A DNA stretch of 64,000 bases from Apricaphanius iberus. Lineage: Eukaryota; Chordata; Actinopteri; Cyprinodontiformes; Aphaniidae. This document shows, piece after piece, positions 11,063-21,059 of this stretch (position 1 is its first letter; every line of letters starts with the position of its first letter). The DNA is taken from NCBI GenBank assembly GCA_028564705.1, contig JAPXFQ010000076.1, positions 186,001-250,000 of the forward strand, in the 5' to 3' direction. The position numbers and the translations under genes were made by a program. A model generated the notes under the pieces. That model was not told the origin of the DNA. It did not search any database and saw nothing but the letters and a program-made list of their open reading frames with translations.

Positions 11063-12682
11063 ATGACAAAAACAATTATGGATGTTCTAGAGAAATATGG
11101 CATTAAGATCCCTAATACGGTATTAGTGGAAGGCATGACTCAGTCTGAAATAGTCGATGAAGTCATTGATTTTCTGAAACAGTATGGTTCGATATCAAAA
11201 ACTGAATTAATTACAGAACAACTTTTTATTGTTGAGTTCAGTTCCAGTCTGGCTGTTGCTGCTTTGCGTCAGATTTTGCCGTACACTTATGTTTCTGAAG
11301 ACAGTAAAGTTAGTTACGAGATTTCTGAGTTGGCAACTATTTGCACAGCTGCAGTAGGTATATTAAAAACTAATACTTACCTTTCTGAACTGCAACACTT
11401 GGCAAAAGTTACCGGTCAGGAGTATAGGGAGGTTTTAAAAGGAGCGATGTCTCAGCTTGGCCACTCTATAAAGGAGTTGAGCCCAGCACTTGTTGAAGTG
11501 AAGACGCCGCTGGAGGACAGTGAGAGTGTGTCTGCTGGATTATCATCTGCACCTCTGCCTCCTGCTGTTACCGCTGCTGAGTCCCTGAAAGGTACAGATC
11601 CAAATATAGTTTTCCCAAAGTCTGATCCTACAGTTCGACTCACCACAGGATCTTAACTTCCATCCATGTCTAAATCTGATCTTAATCGACCAGAAGTTCA
11701 GCGATATGTGGTGGAGCACATAGTGAAGAATGAGCACAGTGCAATCATTCACCTGGCTTCTCAGCGACTCATAGTTTTTTGTGGCAGACAGCCACGACCA
11801 CAGAAAGAAGACTATGACTATGAAACATGGCGCTCCAGTGTTGAGATTTTGTTGAAAGACATCTCCATGTCAGATTTACAAAGTTCACATAAAATAATTG
11901 AAATTTTACTGCAACCTGTTGCTGATGTGGTGAAACACCTTAAACTGGATACACAGCTTGTTGTCTACCTCCAAATTCTAGATTCAGCCTATGGAATCGT
12001 TCAGGATGGAGAAGAACTCTATGCTAAATTTATGGATACATTACAAGACAGAGGTGAAAAACCATCTACATATCTACAGCGTCTTCAAGTTGTATTAAGT
12101 TTGGCTGTTAAAAGAGGAGGAGTTTCAGACAAAGAAATAAATCGGCATCTACTCAATCAATTCTGTAGAGGCTGTTGGGACAGTACACTGATCTCTGAAC
12201 TGCAACTCAAGCAACGCAAGTTAAACCCGCCATCATTTGCTGAATTACTGCTTCTCCTTCATACAGAAGATTGTGAAGCTGCTAAAGTGATGCGGATGAA
12301 GCAACATCTTGGTTCAACCAAACTCAGACATACTGCCCAAGCACAATATGCTTACACCAGTGGTGAAGAGAAAAATGCAGTTGCTGCTCTAACTACTATC
12401 ACAGAACAGTTGGCAAAGCAAATGGCCGACATTCAGAGACAGCTAGTCTCATTAACTGCTGTCCAGTCTAGCTCCAAGCAGTTTGGTTCCCGAAAGTCCA
12501 CTACTGAGAGTAGCTTTGGTGCAAGTTCAAAGAATGGGACGTTACGCCAAAGAACCCAGCCTTCTGGACCCAAGCCGGGTTACTGCTTCCAGTGTGGTGA
12601 AGATGGCCATATAAGGCCTACCTGTGACAACCCCCCCGAATCCAGTTCTTGTTGCTGCCAAGAAAAACCAGTTCATCAATAA
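11063..12682 (+). pseudogene. Gag, PNMA-like, gypsy element
   Basis: Encodes the structural protein that would form the retroelement capsid. The N-terminal part (MTKTIMDVLEKYGIKIPN...) resembles the RRM-like N-terminal region of PNMA/ZCCHC12/18 proteins and related fish retroelement Gags. The middle (YDYETWRSSVEILLKD, LQDRGEKPSTYLQRL) is capsid-like. The C-terminal knuckle CFQCGEDGHIRPTC fits CX2CX4HX4C. One in-frame TAA at 11654 splits it; the frame on both sides is the same. A second stop lies at 12680, just after the knuckle. Confidence 0.85.
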
Positions 12683-13258
12683 ACAGCAGAAGCCACAAAA
12701 ATCTACTTCATCATCTCAGTCGTTAAACTAACTCAAGTTCCTGTTACGGGGCAAACTGGAACTACTTTGGACCAAAAATGTCCCAAGAAATCAGCCACAG
12801 TTATGTCTACAGAACTTAGTCAAACTGTTCCAGTTGTGACGACCTGACTGCCAAAATGACTTGTCGGATCACGCTGCACAGCTCAAGTGAATGTCGCAGG
12901 ACAAGAATGCCAGTGTCTTCTTGACACAGGATCACAAGTTACAACTATCGCGGTAACATTTTATAACAAGCATTTTTCTGATAGTCCTCTGAGTTCTTTC
13001 AGTGATCTTCTGCAAGTGGAGGGTGCAGCTGGACAAGCCGTCCCATACCTCGGATACATAGAGATGAAAGTGACTTTTCCATAACATTTCCTACGATCCG
13101 ATTTTGATGTATCAACTCCTGCACTTGTCGTCCCAGAGGTAAGCTCAGAACACCAATCACAGCTGTTGATAGGAATGAACACCTTGGAACCATTGTATGA
13201 TCAGCTCCTGAAAAGTGACCTTATTGGGTTTCAGCCTACATCTCATGCTTACTGAGCT
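12683..13258 (+). pseudogene. retroviral-type aspartic protease, gypsy element
   Basis: Same frame as gag. Shows the catalytic motif LLDTGSQVTT (about 12915) and, 3' of it, LLIGMNTLEPLYDQ, the usual second conserved block. Stops at about 12845, 12857, 13082 and 13256 break it. The protease would cleave the Gag-Pol polyprotein in an intact relative. Confidence 0.8.
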
Positions 13259-13261
13259 GTT

Positions 13262-15120
13262 TTGAACCTGCTGCAGTTACGACACCAACAGACTCATGAA
13301 GGCAGTGAGGGAGTTGTGAGGTTCTCAAGTAAGTGTCCAGTTCTGATCCCTGCTGGCCACACTGTTGTGGTGGAGGGGTCTGTCCAAACCATCACTCCAT
13401 CTTTGGGCCAGTGTACCCTGATTGAACACCCTCCCACACCGTTGCCTGGTGCCTTATGTGTTGAAAGCTGTCTAATGACATTTCCCAGTCATACGCCTCA
13501 CAACGTTCCAGTGATTCTCAGGAATGAGTCAAATCAAGATGTGTCAATTCCACCTCTGAGCATCATTGCTGCATTGTCTACATTCCCCCAAATCCTTTCA
13601 CATGGTGTCTCTACTCCATTTGTAACACTTCGCAGTACTCTGCAATATTATTTTGGAGATTCCCCTATTTCTGCAGAATGGAAGAAACACATTACCAACA
13701 AACTGAATGAAATACCTGATGTCTTTTCCCATCATGACTTAGATTTTGGACGGACCAGCAAAGTGAAGCACAACATCAAGTTACATGACGAAACTACGTT
13801 TAAACATCGTCCCAGACCTATCCACCCCCAAGATATTGTGGCTGTCCGCAAACACCTGCGTGATCTGTTGGAGTCAAGAGTTATAAGAGAGTCAGAGTCG
13901 CCGTTTGTTTCACCTATTGTTGTCGTCCGGAAAAAGAATGGTGATGTTTGGTTATGCATTGACTACCGGAAGCTAAACCTCAAAAGTATCAAAGATGCAT
14001 ATGCCCTTCCTAATCTGGAAGAATAATTTTCTGCATTGACGGGCTCAAAATGGTTCAGCGTACTGGATTTAAAGAGCGGTTACTATCAAATTGAGATGAA
14101 CGAAGCTGATAAAGCTAAAACGGCTTTTGTCACTCCTCTCGGATTTTGGGAGTTCAACCGCATGCCGCAAAGAGTAACCAACGCACCAAGTACATTTCAG
14201 CGACTTATGGAGAAGTGTATGGGAGATCTACACTTGAAAGAGGTCCTTGTGTTCCTTGATGATTTGATTGTGTTTTCCAGAACATTAGAGGAACATGAAG
14301 AACAGTTGCTGTGTGTACACAAGCGGTTGAAATAATATGGTTTCAAGCTGTCACCAGAAAAATCCACATTTTTCCAAACATCTGTACGATACTTGGGACA
14401 CATAGTATCTGAGCGAGGAGTGGAAACTGACCCTGAAAAGATAAGCACCCTTAAATCCTGGCCAATTCCAAGAACCCTCAAAGAATTAAGGTCCTTTTTA
14501 AGATTCGCCGGGTACTACAGGAGATTCATTAATGGTTATGCAGCAATAGCAAAGCCACTAAATGAATTGACTCATGGCTATGTCCCCACCCGCAAGTCTA
14601 TGGCAAGGAAGAAGCCGATCACCGCAAAGTTCCGAGATGCAAAACAGCCTTTTGGGGCGCGCTGGTTGATTGAATGTCAACAAGCCTTTGAGACCTTGAT
14701 CGATAAACTGACGACTGCACCTGTCCTGGGATTCGCTGATCAAAAGCTGCCATATATCTGCATACCGATGCCAGCACCACCGGGCTCGGAGCAGCTTTAT
14801 ATCAGGAGCAAGAAGGGAAGCTATGAGTCATAGCCTATGCTAGCCGCGGTTTATCGTCAAGTGAGTCACGATATCCAGTTCATAAACTTGAGTTTCTCGC
14901 ACTGAAATGAAGTGTTACCGAAAAGTTCCACGATTACCTTTATGGGGGTAACTTCATTGTAGTTACAGACAACAATCCCCTGACGTACACTCTTAAATCA
15001 GCAAAACTGGATGCCACCAGTCATCGCTGGCTCGCTGCTCTCGTTACTTACACCTTCAAGCTCCAGTACTGAGCCGGAAAGCAGAATGTTGATGCGTTGT
15101 CTAGACGTCCACATGCTAAT
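13262..15120 (+). pseudogene. reverse transcriptase and RNase H, gypsy element
   Basis: Reverse transcriptase blocks in order: HRPRPIHPQDIVAVRKHL, VVVRKKNGDVW, WFSVLDLKSGYYQI, the active-site block VFLDDLIVFS (about 14250), and LGHIVSERGVETDPEKI. A connection region and RNase H follow, with VVTDNNPLTY (about 14960-14990) and NVDALSRRP near 15095. Stops at 14024 and 14333 and later frame changes inactivate it. Order RT then RNase H then integrase is that of Ty3/gypsy. Confidence 0.9.
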
Positions 15121-15455
15121 TTGGCGGATGCTTCTGCACATAAAGATCCTGACATGATCCCCCAGTTCATCAAAGATCACAGTGCTACCGTTGAAAGTGG
15201 AGTTGCTCCAGAAGTTGTGGCTGCCATTTGCCAAAGTTTTCTAGTGAAGTCCTGCTTTTCCCCTGAAAATTCAGACCAGCCCATCACTTTGGTTGAGTCT
15301 TTGGGCATGTCAGCTAAAGCCATTCCTTCATGTTATAGTGATGAACACCAACATGGGTTGCCAGTAGTCCCATCCTTGTCTCTCTGTGATGAGAGCTCCC
15401 AGACCTACCACTTCTGCTCCGAGAGTTTAACCGTCTTGAGCTTCTGGATGGCATC

Positions 15456-17006
15456 TTGCACAGGAAGAGGCAGGATGTTGAAAAAGTGTTTTATCAACTT
15501 GTTCTACCTGAAGAGCTAAGGTCCATGGTTCTAACCAGTCTCCATATGGACACTGGGCACATGGGTGTCGAAAGAACGCTGGATCTTTTTCGATCAAGAT
15601 TTTTCTGGCCTCGAATGGCAGCAGACGTGGAAGCCAAAGTTCGTACCTGTGAGCGATGTGTTAGAAGAAAAGCCTTATCTTTCATCATCTGCATGGATTA
15701 TCTCTTCCTGGAACCAGATCAAAGTAACACCAAAGACATACTCGTTCTCACGGACCATTTTACAAAGTATGCCGTGGCAATACCAACCGCCAATCAAAAA
15801 GCAAAGAGGGTTGCCAGATGCTTGTGGGAAAATTTCATCGTCCATTACGTGATTCCTGAACGCCTCCACACCGATAAGGGGCCCGACTTTGAATAAAGCT
15901 TATAAAATAACTTTGTGATCTCAAAGGAATGGAAAAAAGTTGAACTACCCCATACCATCCACGTGGAAACCCTGTGGAACGTTTCAACAGAACGTTACTT
16001 GGTATGTTGGGAACTTTAGAGCCAAAGCAGAAACAAAGATGGAGGGAGTACGTAAAGCCACTTGTTCATGTGTATAACTGCACTCGGAACGAGGTCACAG
16101 GTTACACGCCATACGAGTTAATGTTTGGCAGTTCACCCCGTCTTCCTGTGGACCTAGCTTTTGGGTTACCATTACGTGAGAACCAAACCAAGTCACATTT
16201 TCAATATGTGGAAAACCTGCGTTCCAGATTGGAAGAGAGTTATCGACTTGCTTGTAAAAATACTATGAAGTCGGCAGAACGGAATAAGAGTCGATTCAAT
16301 CAGCGTGTGAAACCATCGTACCTGCAAGTTGGAGACAGAGTTCTGGTCCGGAATGTGAGGCTGCGTGGTAAACACAAACTGGAAGATAAATGGGAGCGTG
16401 ACATCTACAAAGTTGTCAAGCGTGCTGGTGAACTTCCAGTTTACACCGTGAAGCCGGAGAAGGATGAAAATGGACCAACTCGAACAGTTCGTAGACCAGT
16501 AACCCGAAGTCAACCACTCGTTGGTGCAGAGCTGGATGGAGAACTTGAAGATAACAGTGCTGAGTGGGATCTGTCTGATGTTCCAGCCCCCCCATCTGTC
16601 AAGTTTACTTTGGAAAGGGTTCATCCATCTGAAATCCCCAGCCATATCACAGATTCTGGGTTACAAACCTTGTCTCCTTCTTCAGTATGCACTTCCAGCT
16701 ATCAGTTCTGATAATTCTGCTCTTCTTTCTCCATCGACCAGTTATTTATCTGACTTAGAGAAGTCCTCTGCTATGCCTGAAGCTCTGTCACCTCCTGTGG
16801 ACGTATCTGAACCAGAAAGTCAGATACCTACTGTTGTGGACCCACCGCAGATGCTCCGTGGCCAAGCAGAGACATCCCTTGACCTGATAGTATCCCCCGA
16901 AGTGCCTGTTAATGATCTTCCTATTCGTCATTCTACTAGGAATACACGACCACCAAACCGTCTTCAATATTCCGTTAAGGGAAATCCGCTTATTTCCATC
17001 GTTTAG
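15456..17006 (+). pseudogene. integrase and Pol C-terminal tail, gypsy element
   Basis: The HHCC zinc-binding region (HMDTGHMGVERTL ... CERCVRRKA) is followed after an unusually short linker by the core: MDYL (first Asp), HTDKGPDF (second Asp) and VERFNRTLL (Glu, about 15971). A stop follows GPDF at about 15894. The region ends with a GPY/F-type chromatin-facing domain (VGDRVLVRNVRLRGKHKLED). A Pro/Ser-rich tail continues after a frame change near 16690 and ends with RHSTRNTRPPNRLQYS and the stop at 17004. No env gene is present. Confidence 0.87.
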
Positions 17007-17120
17007 CCTTTATTTCATAGTCTAGCTGATGTCTACGGTAACGTCTTAATACCACTGCAGCAAACGATGTCTTTAATCCTTCTGTTCACGTTGTATAGCA
17101 TGCTCCGGAGGTGCATGGTC

Positions 17121-17134
17121 TTAAGGGGGGAGGG
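17121..17134 (+). promoter_or_regulatory. polypurine tract
   Basis: TTAAGGGGGGAGGG immediately precedes the 3' LTR at 17135, the expected site for plus-strand priming. Confidence 0.85.
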
Positions 17135-18365
17135 TGTAACCCAGGTGTAAAATCGGCATCGGAGAAGTATTAAAAACCGGATGGAATTGGTGAGTGTTTG
17201 TGCTGCCTTGTTAGCATTAGCATTTCCCATTGACTAACATGGGCTGATTAACCTAGCTTTGCCCTATTGAAACATATAGGTTGGCTACCCTGTATCTCAC
17301 AAGTGTTTTCTTCTGAACATCCCAACAAATGATATGTAACCAAAGATAAATGGGCTTATTTGTTGTTTATTGGTTATTTTTTCATCCTTGATAGATATTT
17401 TAAAGTCAAGTTGTGTATTTATATTGTTTCATGGATAATGTTTCAACCTGATGCACTTTACATGCATTTTAGGAGTGTTTTTGGAAATAATTTAATGTAT
17501 TGCTATTTCAAAAAGGTAGCTTATTAATATTATGCACTTTATTGTTGTGCATTTAACTGATTGAACTTGATAAATATGGTGATTTCACATTCATTTGATA
17601 TTTACCTATATTTATTGAGAATATTTATTGGAAAATATATTGTACAATGTGGAACCACTGTGAACTAAATGAATAATTGCTACTAGCTGAATTTAATTAG
17701 ATAATGAATTATAGTGCACTTTTGAATTACCATATGGCCCTGTTTTTTCAGGCCAGGTTCTCTTTGTTGGATGGCGAGCTAACCCTCTGAACCACCATTA
17801 AACCTTGGACTACCAGTTCAAGGAGCTACAAACTAATGCCAGGATCGTTGACTTGAGTACCTACTACCTGAGGCCAGGCTGGTAGGACTGCAGCCACACC
17901 CTGAATCTGTTCCTTTGCAATTTCAGTATCTAGCGGTCCACTGATTCCCCCATTCACTCCATCACTATGTGCCCTTCCCTTCACGAACACTGAAACTTAC
18001 TTCCTTGGACTCAATTTGTTGGTCCTTGGGCCCGCTGGAACTGTTGGACACATATACGAGCTCTGTGCTTCAGATTTTGATGAACAGTTTTGAAACTATG
18101 AATACATGAACTTGTATTAATGGATGGCCATTATTTAGTTATTTCATTTGTGTTGTTTTTTTGTAAAATATTATTTTTGTTTTTGTCTGTAAAAGACAAT
18201 ATTTATTTAATACATTTTGGTACCAACACTAAATTCAACTCTGTTTCTGCCTCACTTTACTCTATGAGTCGAATATGACTTCTGGTACTTGTCCAATATA
18301 ATACCATCTTTCGGTTGGTAAATTATTTAGTAAATACTCTAAATCCTGCTAACGTATTTGCTACA
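17135..18365 (+). repeat. 3' LTR of the gypsy element
   Basis: 1231 bp, TGTAACCCAGG...TGCTACA. It lacks the 333-bp block near the start of the 5' LTR and differs elsewhere by scattered substitutions and small indels, in line with an old insertion. Confidence 0.9.
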
Positions 18366-18515
18366 CTTACCCATTCACTAACCGGATTTACTGGATCTTT
18401 ATATATTGTTATTTTATAAGTATAGGCCTACTTGATAACAGGGCGATTAAAATAAGCGCAGAGCGGCAAATTAAGTTACACTGGCAGATAATTTGTCTGA
18501 TGTCTCTAGATATTG
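18366..18515. repeat. tandem duplication, unit 2, right part
   Basis: Resumes the unit interrupted at 9423. It begins with the duplicated CTTA, then 'cccattcactaaccgg', 'actggatctt' and 'gggcgattaaaataag', matching 9013-9150 of unit 1. Confidence 0.78.
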
Positions 18516-18967
18516 TAAAATTAGGTATTCTTACCTGGGTGTGTGATAAAATGGCTGTATGGCAGTCTGGGCTCAATCTCACTCCATTGACAAAATTATT
18601 TGCCTGTAGTTAAAACACATAATTTTATGGAGCCATCTAATTTAAATCATAGAAGCTTCATTGGATGTTTAAGATTGTATATTTTAAAGTAATAGGTCAT
18701 TTAAAGATAATAAAAATAATAAATTGTTGAAAACCTACCTCATTCAGATAAACCAAAATGTCACCTTGTGCACATTGGAAGAAAATAGGGTATTATACTG
18801 TTAAATAACTGTGACAATTTGTTGTTGATCGACCACACAAAGTGAACAAAGTCTTCCCATAATGCATTGTAAAAAAAGCAAAATGCTATTGTTATATGGA
18901 AACAGCAATTTGCTGTTAAATTTCCATGTACGTTCACAGGAATTGTTAACAGAGAAACTAAACTTTT
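18516..18967. other. gene-free stretch
   Basis: AT-rich sequence with no recognised gene or repeat family, ending at the 3' tail of the next LINE. Confidence 0.4.
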
Positions 18968-21010
18968 AATTCAATTCAATTCAGTTTATTTATATAGCGC
19001 CATTTCACAACAGATGTCATCTCAAGGCACTTTACAAAAAGAGTTATTACAATACAATGTTTAGTGTAGAAATTACAGAACCACAGAAGATTGCGTCGTG
19101 GAATTCTCAGCAATCCCTCATACTGAGCAAGCATGCAGCGACAGTGGGAAGGAAAAACTCCCTTTTAACAGGAAGAAACCTCCGGCAGAACCAGGCTCAG
19201 CACAAGCGGTTATCTGCCGCGACCGTCTGTGGCTTGGAGAATACATAACAGAGACACAGAAAGAGCAATAGAACTGATGCACAAGTTTGTTGCAGGACGT
19301 GGAGAATTTTCCGTCACTGCAATGCCATCTTAGTCAGGGTCGTCAAGCAGGGCTAATCCGGAGCACCTACTATAATAGAAAACAGGTTAGTGCTTGAATT
19401 GACAGCACATCATGCAGTTGGGGAGAAGTAGGAGAGAAAGTAGGAACAGACCCTAATAATGTCCTCCAACAGCCTAGCCTAAAGCAGCATAGCTACTAAC
19501 ATTAACCTGTCTCCTAGCTACTAGGAGACCTGGCTACCAACACTCTGTCTGAGTCCTCCTGACCCGTGGACGGTGTAGGGCCGGTAACGGCCCCGTCATG
19601 CCGGGGTCTTCTCGGAGTCGGGTTGTTTGAGAATGCAGCCCAAAGTGGGTGGTAAACTCCATCTAAGGCTAAATACCGGCACGAGACCGATAGTCGACAA
19701 CTATCTTAAAGAAAAATAGACAGAAATGAGAGGACAGAGTTGAAGAGGGCGAGAAACGTTTAAGAGATAAACGGGTGGGGTCCGCACAGTCTGCCCGGGG
19801 GATTCAACCCGGCAGGTAATGGGCGGCCGCACTGTGCGGGAGGATCCCCTTGAGGGACCTCTCTCCGGCGCTGGCTGGCCCCTGTGGGGCGCATTTCTTC
19901 CGCGGCGGTAAGCCGCGACCGGCTCCGGATCTTTACCTGGCTTACATTAATCTATCTCTACCTAGCTACTCTACCTCTTCCTATCTCTTCCTAACTTTTG
20001 ACACTCTGCCTGACTACTAACATTAACCTGTCTCTTCCTATCTACCTGTCTGACCTGACTCTAACTACCTATAAACATATCTCTAACTGTAAGCTTTGTC
20101 AAAGAGGAAAGTTTTTAGCCTAGTTTTAAAGATAGACAAATTGTCTGCTTCACGAACCAACCCTGGGAGCCGGTTCCATAGGAGGGGAGCCTGATAGCTG
20201 AAAGATCTGCCACCCATTCTACTTTTAGAAATCCTAGGAACTACCAGTAAACCTGCAGTCTGAGAGCGAAGGTCTCTGTTAGGAACATATGGAACAATCA
20301 GGTCTCTTATGTATGATGGAGCTAGATTATTAAGGGCTTTATATGTCAGAAGGAGGATCTTGAATTCTATTCTAGATTTTACTGGGAGCCAGTGAAGAGA
20401 AGCTAAAACAGGGGAAATGTGATCTCTTCTTTTAATATTCATCAGAATCCTAGCAGCAGCATTTTGAACTAACTGAAGACTTTTAATTGTATTCTGTGGA
20501 CTACCTGATAATAGACAGTTACAGTAATCCAGCCTTGAAGTAACAAAGGCATGGACTAGTTTTTCAGCATCATTCCTGGACAGGATGGTTCTAATTTTTG
20601 CAATATTCCTAAGGTGAAAAAAGGAAATTCTACAGACTTCTTTAATGTGAGTTCTAAATGACATATCTTGGTCAAAAATGACACCGAGGTTTTTTGCTTT
20701 ATTACTGAAGGCTAATTTAATGCCGTCCAGGTGAAGAGGCTGACTAAGTAGTTTCTTTTTCAGAGCTTCTGGTCCAAAGACGACAACTTCTGTTTTATCA
20801 GAATTTAGAAGCAAGAAGTTTAGAGTCATCCAAGTTTTTATGTCTTCCAGACACGCCTGTAGTCTACCTAACTGATTGGATTCATCAGGATTTATGGATA
20901 GATATAGCTGTGTATCATCTGCGTAACTATGGAATTTTATCCCATGCTGCCTAATTATTTTACCAATAGGAAGCATAGATCTAACAGGACCAGAATGGTC
21001 ACCAGTCAAT
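18968..21010 (-). mobile_element. L2/CR1-like LINE, copy 1 (5'-truncated)
   Basis: Minus-oriented. The 3' end at 18968 carries 'aattcaattcaattcag', a short-repeat tail of the kind L2-group LINEs use. A 3' UTR (to about 20080) precedes the reverse-transcriptase C-terminal region. The 3' UTR is interrupted by a 28S rRNA fragment at 19547-19932. An internal deletion removed the block between LVLLDLS-type and IGKIIRQHG sequence, as seen against copy 2. The 5' end directly abuts copy 2 head-to-head. Confidence 0.85.
19547..19932 (+). rRNA. 28S rRNA fragment inside a LINE 3' UTR
   Basis: About 386 bp matching, from memory, the 5' region (D1-D2 vicinity) of vertebrate 28S rRNA. Landmarks in correct order are 'cccgtggacggtgta', 'ttctcggagtcgggttg', 'gaatgcagcccaaag', 'ggtggtaaactccatctaag', 'ataccggcacgagaccgata', 'gtggggtccgcacagt', 'ggattcaacccggc' and 'gccgcgaccggctccgga'. 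A stretch near 19695-19740 is diverged. The flanking LINE sequence is continuous across it when compared with copy 2 (near 23630-23660). It is a non-functional fragment, on the opposite strand to the LINE. Confidence 0.88.
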
Positions 21011-21042
21011 AGAAAATAGTGATTTAACTCCTGACCCCTCAC
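20083..21042 (-). pseudogene. LINE reverse transcriptase, C-terminal part
   Basis: A 319-residue uninterrupted frame: the active-site block FHSYADDTQLYLS, then NSDKTEVVVFGPE, AKNLGVIFDQDMSF, SRLDYCNCLLSGSP, ASLHWLPVKSRIEFKILLLT and FKTRLKTFLFDKAYS. This order is typical of L2/CR1-group LINEs of fish. The first about 15 residues come from sequence beyond the deletion joint and are not a natural start. The endonuclease and the N-terminal RT fingers are absent, so the ORF is a truncated remnant even though it is open. Confidence 0.88.
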
Positions 21043-21059
21043 AAATTGATGTTCTAGTT

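Larger units (their letters stand above)
9424..18365 (+). mobile_element. Ty3/gypsy LTR retrotransposon, degenerate copy
   Basis: Complete layout: 5' LTR (9424-10987), primer site (10995-11014), gag, protease, reverse transcriptase, RNase H, integrase, polypurine tract (17121-17134) and 3' LTR (17135-18365). The LTRs begin TGTAACCCAGG and end TGCTACA. The 4-bp target duplication CTTA lies at 9420-9423 and 18366-18369. Most of gag-pro-pol from 11063 to 14833 stays in one frame and is broken mainly by point stops. Frame changes and small losses follow in the integrase part. The copy cannot encode its own proteins. Confidence 0.93.

Noticed and set aside
16711..17120. An env gene in the first gypsy element
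   Set aside because: The frame before the polypurine tract is a Pro/Ser-rich Pol tail with no signal peptide, cleavage site or membrane segment.
19057..19248. Short plus-strand frame and a similar one at 28044-28415
   Set aside because: Both sit in the antisense of the LINE 3' UTR; they resemble each other because the LINEs are related, not because they are coding.
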